Source: Lutimonas vermicola
Lineage (GTDB): Bacteria > Bacteroidota > Bacteroidia > Flavobacteriales > Flavobacteriaceae
Assembly (NCBI RefSeq): GCF_038433205.1
Contig: NZ_JBCDNA010000003.1
Coordinates: forward strand, 620,001 to 684,000
Length of the DNA stretch: 64,000 nucleotides
Reading direction: 5' to 3'
The notes below the pieces were generated by a model. The model had not been told where the DNA came from. It ran no database searches and worked only from the letters and a program-made list of their open reading frames with translations. The first letter of the stretch is position 1. Each line of letters starts with the position of its first letter. A program made the position numbers and the translations under genes. Shown here piece by piece: positions 28,601 through 37,164 of this stretch.

Positions 28601-28929
28601 AAATTTGGTGAATATCTTGCAGAGTTTGAATGTCTGTCAGTGTTCGAATAAGGAGGCTGATATCTGGTATTTGGAAAATTGGAATTTGATACTAGATATT
28701 AAAATAATATTTCTAACTGTTTGGAATATTGTAGTGCGTAAAGATGGGAACGCGTTTTAGTGGGCTTTCCGTCTTATAGCTTAAATTTTGAAAATTGAAT
28801 ATCGAATGTCGAATGAGGAATTTCGAATATAGAACTTATATCAGTGACGCACACTACTTCGAAATTCAGCATCCCTTGTTCGGAGTTCAACATTTAAACC
28901 TGCCTGCTGTTAGGCAGGAATCTCAATTC
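28601..28929. other. Gap of 329 nt with simple repeats and a hairpin
   Basis: The gap holds short imperfect repeats of the kind TTGAATATCGAATGTCGAAT (28793-28830), similar to 37905-37944. A 7-bp hairpin CCTGCCT / AGGCAGG (28899-28918) could end minus-strand transcription of the DUF2797 gene, although the T-tract is poor. No gene is supported here. Confidence 0.5.
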
Positions 28930-29721
28930 TCAAACCCCAACCTCCACAACATACCCCTCCCAGTTCCTCACATTAAAAACGGTTCCATCCTCAAAGATCA
29001 GGTATTGACCTTTTATACCTTTTAAAACACCTTGATACAATTGTGTTTTGTCCAGGTTCAGGCTTTTGATCTTCTGTGGATATTTTTCAACCGGAAAGGA
29101 AATTTCCGTTTCCTTGTTGTTTTCGATCACATAAGGTTTTGCTTCTTCAGGTACAAAAGCAAAGAGTTTGTCTCTTTCCTCAGCCAGATTCAGGTCCTTA
29201 ACATTATTTGTCAGCATCCTTCGCCAGTTAGTTTTATCTCCTACATGATCCTTTAAGGCAACTTCCGTGATCCCGGCTAAATACCGATTAGGGACCTCTA
29301 CAATTTCAATGGCTTCATGCGCTCCCTGATCGATCCATCGGGTAGGGATCTGTGCTTTTCGAGTAACGCCTACTTTTACGTCGGAACTATTTGCCAGATA
29401 AACCACGTGAGGCTGTAATTGCGCTTGTTTTTCGAATTCAAGGTCTCTATCCTCAATATCAAGGTGTGCGGTGCTTAATTCGGGCCGCATGATCCAATCC
29501 CCGGTTTGGGGCATTTTATAAAAGCAGTCATAACAGAACCCTTGCCTGAAAATCTTTTTATCCTCCCCACAGGCCAGACACTGGTATTTGACAAACCCGA
29601 TCGAAATGGTTTTGTTGATCAATTGATTCATGTTCAGAAAATCACCGCCCATATCGAGGTAATAATTCACTGGTGAAATGAATTCTGTTGTCATTTTCTT
29701 TAGTACTCCTGAGTATTTCAT
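28930..29721 (-). CDS. DUF2797 family protein
   Basis: A 263-residue protein matching the DUF2797 family found widely in Bacteroidota. It has a four-Cys zinc-like site (CLACGEDKK then GFCYDCFYK, residues about 48-66), followed by a central domain with VVYLANSSDVKVGVTRKAQ and IPTRWIDQGAHEAIEI, reminiscent of GIY-YIG-like nucleases (Y-L-A and V-G-V-T-R elements). The exact start is uncertain: an internal Met at residue 10 (29694) is also plausible. No function is established. It stands alone on the minus strand. Confidence 0.82.
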   Translation of the reverse strand: MKYSGVLKKMTTEFISPVNYYLDMGGDFLNMNQLINKTISIGFVKYQCLACGEDKKIFRQGFCYDCFYKMPQTGDWIMRPELSTAHLDIEDRDLEFEKQAQLQPHVVYLANSSDVKVGVTRKAQIPTRWIDQGAHEAIEIVEVPNRYLAGITEVALKDHVGDKTNWRRMLTNNVKDLNLAEERDKLFAFVPEEAKPYVIENNKETEISFPVEKYPQKIKSLNLDKTQLYQGVLKGIKGQYLIFEDGTVFNVRNWEGYVVEVGV

Positions 29722-29893
29722 ATTTGTTTAAAATGCTTGAATTCAACTTCATCTTGTTTTGTCAAAATAGAACAGAATTTAATAGATTATGTATTAATTT
29801 CTTTATTGGAATAGTAACCTCAACTTGGTCGTAAAAGGCTAATAGGCAAAAATAATGTAAAAGTCACTAAAAGAGTCATTTGCATGAAAAATT

Positions 29894-29924
29894 TTTGTTT
29901 TACCAAAAAAAAATCATAAGTTTA
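29894..29924 (+). promoter_or_regulatory. Promoter, Bacteroidota type
   Basis: TTTG at 29894-29897 and TAAGTTTA at 29917-29924 are separated by 19 nt, close to the TTTG-N19-TAnnTTTG consensus (last base differs). Predicted transcription start is near 29931, 19 nt before the lipoprotein ATG. Confidence 0.65.
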
Positions 29925-29949
29925 CATTAATTTTAAAACCCCTCAAGCT

Positions 29950-31092
29950 ATGAAGAAATTATTTTCACTCATTTTAATGTTATTTATTGTCGCTTTTTAT
30001 TCCTGTAATGAGTCAGGAAATTCGGATGAATTAGAAGCGGCGCAAGCTGACTCGAATGCCTATAAAGGAGGCCCGAATCAACAAGATCATGTTTACGATT
30101 TTACTGATGTAATGCAAGGTGAAAATGTAAAAGACGAAGGTTGTTATACGGAAACCAAGGAATTGTATGGCGGTCAATCTATAGATGTTGGTGGCCTGAC
30201 TTATTCCAGTGATAACGAAAACATTTACATAACGTACACGACGGAAGGAGATTGGTATTTGGAGGAGACCCATTTATTTGTGGGCTGCCCTAAGGATGTT
30301 CCATTCAACAATGCCGGAAATCCTGTAATCGGTGCTTTCCCGTTGAAAGCGGAACATGATCCTATGGTTCAATCTTACACCTACATGATTCCCAGAAGTA
30401 ATTTTGACAACTTGACATGTTCAAACGCTCCATGTGAAGGAGGCCTTGCTGTTATTACCCATGCTTCTGTAAATAAATTGAACAGCAGTAACGAAGTGAT
30501 TCAGCAGGAAACCGCTTTCCAGCAATGTACGCCGGATACAGTGGATTTCCCTGGCAACCGTTGGGGATGCTGGGATTGGTTCTGCCCTCAGGACTGTGAG
30601 TTAACTGAAGCTTGGTTGTATAAGGAAGGGTATCCATCGCGGATTAAGTGCTTCGAGCGAACTGAATCCGATGGGGACAAAGATTTTGGCTTTAGTAATA
30701 AATTTCAATATCCATATGGGGGCACTTATCCGGTATACACAAATGTTGGTGAGGATTGTGATGTTAGTTCAAAGATAAAAGTAGGCACCCTTAGACAAAT
30801 TTTTGTGAATAAGGGAGAACCTGCAAATAAATGGGTTAGATTTATTTTCACAAGTGAAGGTGATTATCTAAATGCCAATGGAGTTATGTCGATATGGATA
30901 GGTTGGCCAGACCCCGTTGACAATGGCATTTTTGTTGGTGATAATTCGGGTCTGTTTTTGACAGATGTTGTTGATGGTGAGTCGGTTTTTGATATTGAAG
31001 TAGATTCTTGGCCTGGAACTCCTGGAGATGGAGGTTTTACCACTGGTAACCCACAATATTTTGTGGTTTCGAAATTCACTCTGGAGAATTGA
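29950..31092 (+). CDS. Cys-rich lipoprotein, unknown function
   Basis: A 380-residue protein with a lipoprotein signal (LFIVAFYSC, lipid Cys near residue 19), so it should be anchored in the outer membrane. The mature part is acidic and contains at least eleven further cysteines (for example GCPKD, CSNAPCEGG, GCWDWFCPQDCE), suggesting disulphides. WYLEETHLFVGCP and PVIGAFPLKAEHDP resemble a beta-sandwich module found in Bacteroidota surface proteins, but I cannot assign a family. It is monocistronic: promoter just upstream, terminator just downstream. Confidence 0.75.
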   Translation: MKKLFSLILMLFIVAFYSCNESGNSDELEAAQADSNAYKGGPNQQDHVYDFTDVMQGENVKDEGCYTETKELYGGQSIDVGGLTYSSDNENIYITYTTEGDWYLEETHLFVGCPKDVPFNNAGNPVIGAFPLKAEHDPMVQSYTYMIPRSNFDNLTCSNAPCEGGLAVITHASVNKLNSSNEVIQQETAFQQCTPDTVDFPGNRWGCWDWFCPQDCELTEAWLYKEGYPSRIKCFERTESDGDKDFGFSNKFQYPYGGTYPVYTNVGEDCDVSSKIKVGTLRQIFVNKGEPANKWVRFIFTSEGDYLNANGVMSIWIGWPDPVDNGIFVGDNSGLFLTDVVDGESVFDIEVDSWPGTPGDGGFTTGNPQYFVVSKFTLEN

Positions 31093-31112
31093 TTAAATTA
31101 TTTAATTTTGAT

Positions 31113-31143
31113 AAAAAACCGCCCATCATGGCGGTTTTTTTTG
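31113..31143. terminator. Terminator between convergent genes
   Basis: AACCGCC (31117-31123) pairs with GGCGGTT (31130-31136) around a CATCAT loop, flanked by A-run and T-run, so it can work on both strands for the lipoprotein and purK. Confidence 0.88.
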
Positions 31144-31207
31144 AGTCGAGTATTACTGATTTTGAAAGGATAGCTTGATCTGGACTTGCGAAACTTATCT
31201 GAAAGAA

Positions 31208-32350
31208 TTACTTCGCCACAACCCGAATCGTCTTCTTCACCATCTCCGCAACCCTCCTTGCTTCGTCAAGATCTTGATTTACAATCGTTACGTGCCCCAT
31301 TTTGCGAAAGGGGCGGGTGTGTTTTTTTCCATAGATATGAGGAGTAACCCCAGAAATATGCAAGATGTCATCCATACCTTCATAAACAACGTCTCCCGAA
31401 TAGCCTTCTTCTCCCACCAGGTTCACCATGATGCCGGCTACTTTATTATCAGTATTGCCCAGGGGCATATTCAAGATAGATCGCAGGTGCTGTTCGAATT
31501 GGCTGGTATAAGAAGCTTCAATACTGTAATGACCGCTGTTATGTGTTCTTGGGGCAACTTCATTGACAAGGATCTCATCATCCTTAGTCTGGAACATTTC
31601 CACGGCTAAAAGGCCAACGATGCCGAGTGCATCTGACACGTGCAAGGCAATATCCCTTGCTTTTTCGGCTACGGCGTTATCAATCCTTGCCGGGCACAAT
31701 ACGTATTCTACCTGGTTGGCCGTTGGGTGAAATTCCATTTCAACCACCGGATAGGTTTTGATTTCACCTTTTTCATTTCTTGCCACAATCACGGCGAGTT
31801 CGTTTTTAAAAGGAATCATGTCCTCAGTAATGGAATCCACATCCGGTAATCCTTGCAGATCCTCTGCAGAACGGATCACCTTTACTCCGGTTCCGTCATA
31901 ACCAAACTGAGCTGATTTCCATACAAAAGGAAATTCAGTCATATCACCTAATTGCTTAGCCGATGCATGACGAGTATAATCTGCAGTAGGGATGTTGTGA
32001 TTCCTGAAAAAGTCTTTTTGCCTGCCTTTGTGCTGAATGATCTCAAGCACATTAGGCTGAGGATAGATCTTTAGGCCTTCTTCCTCTAATTTTTTGAGGG
32101 CGTCGATATTGACATGCTCAATTTCAATGGTCAATACATCGACGGTTTTTCCAAAATCATAAACGGTTTGATAATCCATCAAACTTCCTTGATGAAACTC
32201 ATTGCAGATCTCTGCACAGGGGGCATGCTGGTCCCCGTCGAGAATCACGGTAAAAATATCATATTTCTGCGTTTCGGTAAGCAACATGCGGCCCAGTTGG
32301 CCGCCTCCGAGGACCCCTAGTCTAAAATCGGATGAAAAGTAATTTTCCAC
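31208..32350 (-). CDS. purK: 5-(carboxyamino)imidazole ribonucleotide synthase
   Basis: A 380-residue ATP-grasp enzyme of purine synthesis that converts AIR, bicarbonate and ATP to N5-CAIR in the cytoplasm. Diagnostic segments are LGVLGGGQLGRML at the N-terminus, EIEHVN near residue 76, HKGRQKDFF, FVWKSAQFGYDGTGV in the ATP site, EMIPFKNELAVIVARN, and the VNEVAPRTHNSGHYSIEA metal/active-site motif. Usual length and complete. The partner purE is not adjacent in this window. The gene converges on the Cys-rich lipoprotein. Confidence 0.96.
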   Translation of the reverse strand: MENYFSSDFRLGVLGGGQLGRMLLTETQKYDIFTVILDGDQHAPCAEICNEFHQGSLMDYQTVYDFGKTVDVLTIEIEHVNIDALKKLEEEGLKIYPQPNVLEIIQHKGRQKDFFRNHNIPTADYTRHASAKQLGDMTEFPFVWKSAQFGYDGTGVKVIRSAEDLQGLPDVDSITEDMIPFKNELAVIVARNEKGEIKTYPVVEMEFHPTANQVEYVLCPARIDNAVAEKARDIALHVSDALGIVGLLAVEMFQTKDDEILVNEVAPRTHNSGHYSIEASYTSQFEQHLRSILNMPLGNTDNKVAGIMVNLVGEEGYSGDVVYEGMDDILHISGVTPHIYGKKHTRPFRKMGHVTIVNQDLDEARRVAEMVKKTIRVVAK

Positions 32351-32365
32351 AGGATTAAAATAGAA

Positions 32366-32791
32366 TTAAAAGTTGGTTATTTGAAGGGTATTGGGACCCG
32401 TTGTCAAGACCCGGTATTGCCTCGCCGCATAATTGATCCCATCTGTAAGCGGCGCTCCGTTCAGGATATTAAACCTGCTGTCATCACAAGAACACTCCAT
32501 GGTCAGGCCATTATTTACCGTCATTTGTGAACAGAGCTGCGGTTTGAGATGAGGTGCGCTTCTTTCATAGGCCAGATAGGTATCAACCCCATAATGATAG
32601 ATAATGATACCGCTTATGCCGCCTTGTGAATACGCCCATCCACCCACAACCTGAAGGTCAATAAATTCAGGATTGTTCAGAAATATGGTCTGATTTACAG
32701 GCTTATTCGGTAGGAGATCATTAAAGTCATTTCCATCATCATTGCAGGAAACGAAAGTCAGTATGACCAAAAGCATTAGGAGTTTTTTCAC
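32366..32791 (-). CDS. Small lipoprotein with a Rieske-like fold lacking ligands
   Basis: About 141 residues from GTG 32791. The longer frame from 32848 puts an implausible 19 residues before the lipoprotein signal KKLLMLLVILTFVSC. The mature part resembles short Bacteroidota Rieske-like lipoproteins: GISGIIIYHYGVDTYLAYERSAP, a central Cys, CSCDDSRFNILNGAP, and QYRVLTTGPNTLQITNF. In a real Rieske centre these positions would show C-x-H and C-x-x-H; here the His ligands are missing (SAPHLKPQLC, CSCDDS), so it probably does not hold a 2Fe-2S cluster. It lies 15 nt upstream of purK on the same strand. Confidence 0.68.
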   Translation of the reverse strand: MKKLLMLLVILTFVSCNDDGNDFNDLLPNKPVNQTIFLNNPEFIDLQVVGGWAYSQGGISGIIIYHYGVDTYLAYERSAPHLKPQLCSQMTVNNGLTMECSCDDSRFNILNGAPLTDGINYAARQYRVLTTGPNTLQITNF

Positions 32792-32914
32792 GATCTGAAT
32801 TTTTCCGCAAGGTACAAATAATTTGTCTTGTGCAAAGACCGTATTCATTGCCTTGAATGGCGAAATAATTGAAATAAATTCGACTAAATCGGCCCATAAT
32901 AAAATAGAATTTGG

Positions 32915-32922
32915 TACATTTG
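32915..32922 (+). promoter_or_regulatory. Candidate -7 box for greA
   Basis: TACATTTG matches TAnnTTTG. No good -33 box is seen at 19-21 nt. It would start a transcript near 32929 with a leader of about 90 nt. Confidence 0.45.
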
Positions 32923-33018
32923 TAACTAGATCTCATTCCATATTCTTTGGTTTCGAGATTTTTTTCTTTATATGTAAACGGAACAATCCAAGGATTTTTA
33001 AAATTAAATTGTTGTAAA

Positions 33019-33492
33019 ATGAGTGAAGTAGCCTACTATTCTGCCGAAGGTTTGAAAAAATTGAGAGATGAACTTGAACAATTGGAACACGTTGAACGTC
33101 CGAGAGTGACTAAGGAGATTGCAGACGCAAGGGATAAAGGGGATTTGAGTGAAAATGCCGAATACCATGCTGCCAAAGAAGAGCAGTCAATGCTGGAATA
33201 TAAGATAGCCCAGTTAAAAGATACGCTTTCCAAAGCGAGATTGATCGATGAATCATTGCTCGACACCTCCAAGGTGCTGGCTTTGTCAAAAGTAAAGATC
33301 AAAAACCTTGACAATAAAATGGAATTTGAATATACGCTTGTGGCGGATGCGGTTTCTGATCTTTCACAGGGGAAGTTATCGGTCAGTTCCCCAATCGGGA
33401 AAGGGCTTTTGGGCAAAAAGGTAGGAGATGTTACGGAGATTCAGGTGCCCAGCGGTATCATGAAATTTGAGATTTTGAATATCTCGAGATAA
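33019..33492 (+). CDS. greA: Transcription elongation factor GreA
   Basis: A 157-residue GreA. The N-terminal coiled coil begins YYSAEGLKKLRDELEQLEHVERP. The acidic finger tip that enters the polymerase secondary channel is DARDKGDLSENAEYHAAKEEQ. The C-terminal FKBP-like domain ends with ISSPIGKGLLGKK-like SVSSPIGKGLLG. I start at ATG 33019; an open frame from 32947 adds 24 atypical residues. It stimulates RNA cleavage in backtracked polymerase. It is followed by a HIT gene after 39 nt, a common pair in Bacteroidota. Confidence 0.96.
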   Translation: MSEVAYYSAEGLKKLRDELEQLEHVERPRVTKEIADARDKGDLSENAEYHAAKEEQSMLEYKIAQLKDTLSKARLIDESLLDTSKVLALSKVKIKNLDNKMEFEYTLVADAVSDLSQGKLSVSSPIGKGLLGKKVGDVTEIQVPSGIMKFEILNISR

Positions 33493-33531
33493 GGCTTAAG
33501 CCAATTTGTCTAATAGCAACCAAACCGGATT

Positions 33532-33927
33532 ATGAGCAGTATTTTTACAAAGATCATCAAAGGGGAAATTCCAAGTTACAAAGTAGCTGAGAATGAAGAT
33601 TATTTTGCTTTTTTGGATATCCATCCAAATTCAAAGGGTCATACGCTTGTTGTGCCCAAAAAGGAAGATAACCGTTTGTTTCACCTGAGTGAAGACGAAT
33701 ACCTGAAGCTCATGCGTTTTTCGTATAAAGTTGCCAAAGCCATTGAAAGAGCCGTTCCTTGTGAAAGGGTAGGGATGAGCGTCATAGGGCTCGAAGTTCC
33801 TCATGTACACGTTCATTTGATTCCCTTGCACAGCATGGCGGATGCCAATTTCTCTAAAAAAGAACAAGTTTCTCCTGAAATGTTCAAGGAGATAGCCCAT
33901 GAGATTAGCAGGAATATGGTGTATTAA
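33532..33927 (+). CDS. HIT family nucleotide hydrolase
   Basis: A 131-residue HIT protein with IFTKIIKGEIPSYKV at the start, FLDIHPNSKGHTLVVPK in the core, and the His triad in EVPHVHVHLIPL. It should hydrolyse AMP-linked substrates such as adenosine 5'-phosphoramidate. It probably shares a transcript with greA. It ends a few bases before a small repeat element. Confidence 0.93.
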   Translation: MSSIFTKIIKGEIPSYKVAENEDYFAFLDIHPNSKGHTLVVPKKEDNRLFHLSEDEYLKLMRFSYKVAKAIERAVPCERVGMSVIGLEVPHVHVHLIPLHSMADANFSKKEQVSPEMFKEIAHEISRNMVY

Positions 33928-33932
33928 GATTA

Positions 33933-34430
33933 TTGTCCTTTTGCCTTGATGCAAAAGAACGAAAAGATCAAGGCTGATTTTATTTTTCTATGTATCTGGC
34001 TAATAATTTTTACGCCCCCATAGCCCAAGCCGTTTCACTTCGGTGGCTATTGCTTCTCCCATGCTAAAATTATTAGGATACAAGACGAAAAATAAAATAG
34101 GCCGCCCCCTCAAATGCCACACTAATCTTTCAAACGAAAATGTTGTTTCGATCGAATCTTTTACGTCAGTGTAGTTTGAAAAGAGCGTTAAAAATTTTTG
34201 AAGCCTTGGAAAAAATTTAGCTCTTTTTAAACGGTTTTTAGGAGTTCGATAGAAAAGCCTAAAAAACACCTCGTAAAAGTTACCTCCTTTTTTTTGGTTC
34301 GTTTTTTTTGGAGGAGCAAAAAAAATTGAACAAAATGAAATTAAATATGGGTTTCGTTTTTCCAATCATCCATTTATATTTGAATTAAGGAATTTCGTGA
34401 ATTTACATTTGCATCAAGGCAAAAGGACAA
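33933..34430. mobile_element. MITE-like repeat element with 23-bp terminal inverted repeats
   Basis: Positions 33933-33955 and 34408-34430 are perfect 23-bp inverted repeats, enclosing 452 nt between the HIT gene and the histidine kinase gene. Inside, 33976-34010 and 34066-34099 form a further long imperfect hairpin (11-bp and 12-of-13-bp stems with small bulges), whose loop holds ATAGCC / GGCTAT. Position 34153-34177 repeats at 37974-37998. No transposase is encoded, and the 121-codon minus-strand frame inside has no recognisable features. The size and ends resemble a non-autonomous element, although flanking target duplications are not obvious. Confidence 0.5.
34153..34177 (+). repeat. 25-nt repeat, copy 1 (copy 2 at 37974-37998)
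   Basis: These 25 nt are identical to 37974-37998, with further similarity on both sides (TTTCGAT versus TTTGACC before, GAAAAG versus TAAAGC after). Both copies lie in gene-free, repeat-rich stretches. Confidence 0.8.
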
Positions 34431-34548
34431 AAGAAAAATATTTCACGATACGTTAGTTAATAAAACAATCATGAACTCAACAAAAAAATAAAACAATTTT
34501 TTAAGAATAGAATTTTCTGGTCAAACTAACTGGAAGGAAACTTAATAC

Positions 34549-35742
34549 TTAGTTTTCCGAAACCTTCAACTGAATCAAAAAAGTGGTCCCGACTCCAATC
34601 TCTGATTTTTTGACATAAATGCGTCCTTTATGGTAGTCGTTGATGATTCTTTTGGTAAGTGATAAGCCAAGTCCCCAGCCTCTTTTCTTTGTCGTATAGC
34701 CGGGTTCAAATATTTTTTTTTGCAAGCGTTTTGGAATACCTTTTCCGGTATCTGAAATGGTGACAATCGCATTGGAACCTTCCTGGGTGACTTTGATCTC
34801 GATCCTTCCTTTTCCCTGCATGGCGTCAATGGCATTCTTTACCAGGTTCTCAATCACCCAGCTGTAGAGCTGCAGGTTGAGATCGACATAAATGGGTTTA
34901 TCGTTTTCGGTTGTGAAGAAAAATTCAATTTGTTTAAAACTTCGCGAGCGGATATAGTCAAAAGCCGTATCAGTCTCTTCAACAATATCGTGTTTGGTGA
35001 GTTTGGGTACCGATCCTATTTTAGAGAACCTGTCGGCAATTGTGTTGAGTCGCGAAACATCTTTTTCGATCTCCTTCACCGTGTCTTCTCCAACGTTTTC
35101 CATCCTCAAAAGCTCCATCCATCCCAAAAGGGAAGACAAAGGCGTTCCAATCTGATGTGCTGTTTCCTTGGCCATTCCGGCCCATAATTTATTTTGTTCG
35201 GCAATTTTATTCGATTTGAATGCCAGATAGATGATCGTTCCAAAAAGAATCAGGATCAGCAATAAGGCAAAAGGATAATACTGCAGGCGATTCAGGAGAT
35301 CCGAATCACGGTAATATATTTTTTCGGTGATATCGACATTGTCCAGCTTAAAATTCACCACCAAAGGCTCGTTTTCATCCATCATGATCTGTAACTGACG
35401 ACTCAGGTACAGTCGATCATCCACATCGAGTTTGGTAAATTTTTTGCTGTTATCGACTTCAAGGTTTGCCCAGCGATTGATATCCCCATTCTCAAAAGTG
35501 ATGATCATGGGGATGCTGCGATTGCTTTGAATGATCTTTTCTTCCAAAGACACATCAATGTCAAGATCGGCATTGTTAAAGTTCTCATAGGCCGTAGCCA
35601 AAACTTCCATTTTGATGCGTTCTTCGTTCTTAAATTGCTTAAAAAACTGGTTAGTATTCCATAAGATGGAAGAAACAATTAAAAATGACGCCAGTATCAG
35701 CGACCATTTGATAAGAGTTTTGCTACTAGGGAGGTGATTCAT
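34549..35742 (-). CDS. Membrane sensor histidine kinase (orphan)
   Basis: About 397 residues from 35742; a start three codons earlier at 35751 is equally possible. It has an N-terminal membrane segment (about 10-30), an extracytoplasmic sensor region of about 125 residues with no known fold, a second segment (about 157-177), and a kinase core. The H-box is AKETAHQIGTPLSSLLGWME, the N-box WVIENLVKNAIDAM, the G1 box DTGKGIP and the G2 box GWGLGLSL. All catalytic boxes are present. No response regulator lies nearby, so its partner is encoded elsewhere. It is divergent from the flavin reductase gene. Confidence 0.9.
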   Translation of the reverse strand: MNHLPSSKTLIKWSLILASFLIVSSILWNTNQFFKQFKNEERIKMEVLATAYENFNNADLDIDVSLEEKIIQSNRSIPMIITFENGDINRWANLEVDNSKKFTKLDVDDRLYLSRQLQIMMDENEPLVVNFKLDNVDITEKIYYRDSDLLNRLQYYPFALLLILILFGTIIYLAFKSNKIAEQNKLWAGMAKETAHQIGTPLSSLLGWMELLRMENVGEDTVKEIEKDVSRLNTIADRFSKIGSVPKLTKHDIVEETDTAFDYIRSRSFKQIEFFFTTENDKPIYVDLNLQLYSWVIENLVKNAIDAMQGKGRIEIKVTQEGSNAIVTISDTGKGIPKRLQKKIFEPGYTTKKRGWGLGLSLTKRIINDYHKGRIYVKKSEIGVGTTFLIQLKVSEN

Positions 35743-35817
35743 TGAAAGCAAATATATAATATTCTGGAATTATAACTTAATATTCGCTCTCTTATTATGT
35801 GGAAAATAAATAATGGC

Positions 35818-35825
35818 TATTTTTG
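35818..35825 (+). promoter_or_regulatory. Candidate -7 box for the flavin reductase gene
   Basis: TATTTTTG fits TAnnTTTG and lies 18 nt before the TTG start, implying a very short leader. No convincing -33 box is seen. Confidence 0.35.
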
Positions 35826-35842
35826 TTAAAAAATAAGCACAA

Positions 35843-36700
35843 TTGTTAACAATTCATCCTTCGGATACGCCAACAGCAAAGCTGCATGGTTATCTATTGT
35901 CCACAGTAGCACCGAGACCCATTGCCCTGGCCAGCACCATTGATGCCGAAGGTAATCCGAATTTGTCTCCTTTCAGCTTTTTCAATGTCTTTAGCGCCAA
36001 TCCGCCAATATTGATCTTTTCGCCTGCCAGAAGGGTTCGGGATAATACTACAAAGCATACCCTTGAAAATGCCATGGCAACGGGAGAAGTTGTTATCAAT
36101 GTGGTGAGCTATGATATGGTACAGCAAACATCCCTTTCGAGTACCGAATACGGACAAGGTGTAAATGAATTTGAAAAGGCAGGGTTTTCTATGGTTTCAT
36201 CCGAAAAGGTAAAGCCTTTCAGGGTAAAGGAGTCGCCGGTTCAATTTGAATGCAGGATAAAGGAAATCAAGCAACTGGGAGATCAGGGAGGTGCAGGAAA
36301 TCTGATCATTTGTGAGGTGGTTTGTATGCATATTGATGAAAAAGTATTGGATGAAAAAGGGAATGTTGACCAGGTAAAACTGGATCTGGTTGCCCGTGCG
36401 GGAGGCAGTTATTACAGCCGTGCCAAAGACTCTTTTTTTGAGATCCCCAAACCCATTCTGCAAAAAGGAATTGGCATCGATCAATTACCTGAAAAAGTTA
36501 GAAACAGCGAGGTGCTGACAGGAAATGATTTGGGTCAGTTGGGAAATGTGGAAGGGCTGCCCGATCTTTCGGATGTTAATAAGTTTTTACAGGACTATCC
36601 CCGATATATGACCTCAAAAATAAATGAAAAGCATAAATTTGCTCAGGAATTCTTGAAAAAGAATGATGTAGAAAGTGCCTGGAAGGTGCTTTTAAGTTGA
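35843..36700 (+). CDS. Flavin reductase-like (flavoredoxin) family protein
   Basis: A 285-residue protein starting at TTG 35843; an in-frame stop at 35834 excludes an earlier start and the family begins exactly here (TIHPSDTPTAKLHGYLL). It has the FMN-binding flavin-reductase barrel motifs: VAPRPIALASTIDAEGNPNLSPFSFFN, SPARRVRDNTTKHTLENA, and EVVINVVSYDMVQQTSLSS. It likely binds FMN and transfers electrons from NAD(P)H to an unknown acceptor. The gene is followed by a DUF3127 gene after 22 nt. Confidence 0.88.
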   Translation: MLTIHPSDTPTAKLHGYLLSTVAPRPIALASTIDAEGNPNLSPFSFFNVFSANPPILIFSPARRVRDNTTKHTLENAMATGEVVINVVSYDMVQQTSLSSTEYGQGVNEFEKAGFSMVSSEKVKPFRVKESPVQFECRIKEIKQLGDQGGAGNLIICEVVCMHIDEKVLDEKGNVDQVKLDLVARAGGSYYSRAKDSFFEIPKPILQKGIGIDQLPEKVRNSEVLTGNDLGQLGNVEGLPDLSDVNKFLQDYPRYMTSKINEKHKFAQEFLKKNDVESAWKVLLS

Positions 36701-36722
36701 ATAAAAAGAAGACAATTAAGAA

Positions 36723-37094
36723 ATGGAAGTAACTGGAAAAATCAAAAAGATTGACGAAACCAAGACATTTGGTAACAACGGATTTAGAAAAAGAGAAATG
36801 GTAATCACAACAGATGAGCAATATCCTCAAATGATATTGATCGAATTTGTTCAGGATAAATGTGATCTTTTGAATAGTTTTAAAGTTGGGGAAGAAATCA
36901 AAGTAAGCATCAATCTTAGAGGAAGAGAATGGATCAATCCTGAAGGTGAGGCAAAATACTTTAATTCAATCCAGGGTTGGAGAGTGGAAAAAGTCCAGGC
37001 AGGAGCCCCGGGTGAAGTTCCACCAATGGATGCCGCCAGTTTTGAACCGGCTGCCAGTATAGATGAGAATGAACCGGACGATCTTCCTTTCTAG
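36723..37094 (+). CDS. DUF3127 (OB-fold, single-strand-binding-like) protein
   Basis: A 123-residue protein nearly all of which is the DUF3127 domain: MEVTGKIKKIDETKTFGNNG, REMVITTDEQYPQMILIEF, VGEEIKVSINLRGREW and YFNSIQGWRVEK. The short acidic tail (ASIDENEPDDLPF) closely resembles the DDLPF tip by which single-stranded DNA-binding proteins recruit partners, which supports an SSB-like role. Family function is not experimentally clear. A strong terminator follows. Confidence 0.85.
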   Translation: MEVTGKIKKIDETKTFGNNGFRKREMVITTDEQYPQMILIEFVQDKCDLLNSFKVGEEIKVSINLRGREWINPEGEAKYFNSIQGWRVEKVQAGAPGEVPPMDAASFEPAASIDENEPDDLPF

Positions 37095-37122
37095 GGATTA
37101 ACCGGTTTTATAAATATTCAAG

Positions 37123-37152
37123 ACCATCAGTCATTAGACTGGTGGTTTTTTT
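37123..37152 (+). terminator. Rho-independent terminator before aat
   Basis: ACCATCAGTC (37123-37132) pairs with GACTGGTGGT (37137-37146) with one wobble around an ATTA loop, followed by a run of eight T. It ends only about 13 nt before the next start codon. Confidence 0.88.
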
Positions 37153-37164
37153 TATTTTTACAGT

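Noticed and set aside
31175..31609. Open frame on the plus strand across purK
   Set aside because: It lies entirely antisense to well-conserved purK coding sequence and shows no family motif.
34000..34365. Open frame of 121 codons on the minus strand inside the MITE-like element
   Set aside because: It has low-complexity Lys/Phe-rich composition, is overlapped by long hairpin arms, and shows no recognisable domain. It is more likely a by-product of the repeat structure.
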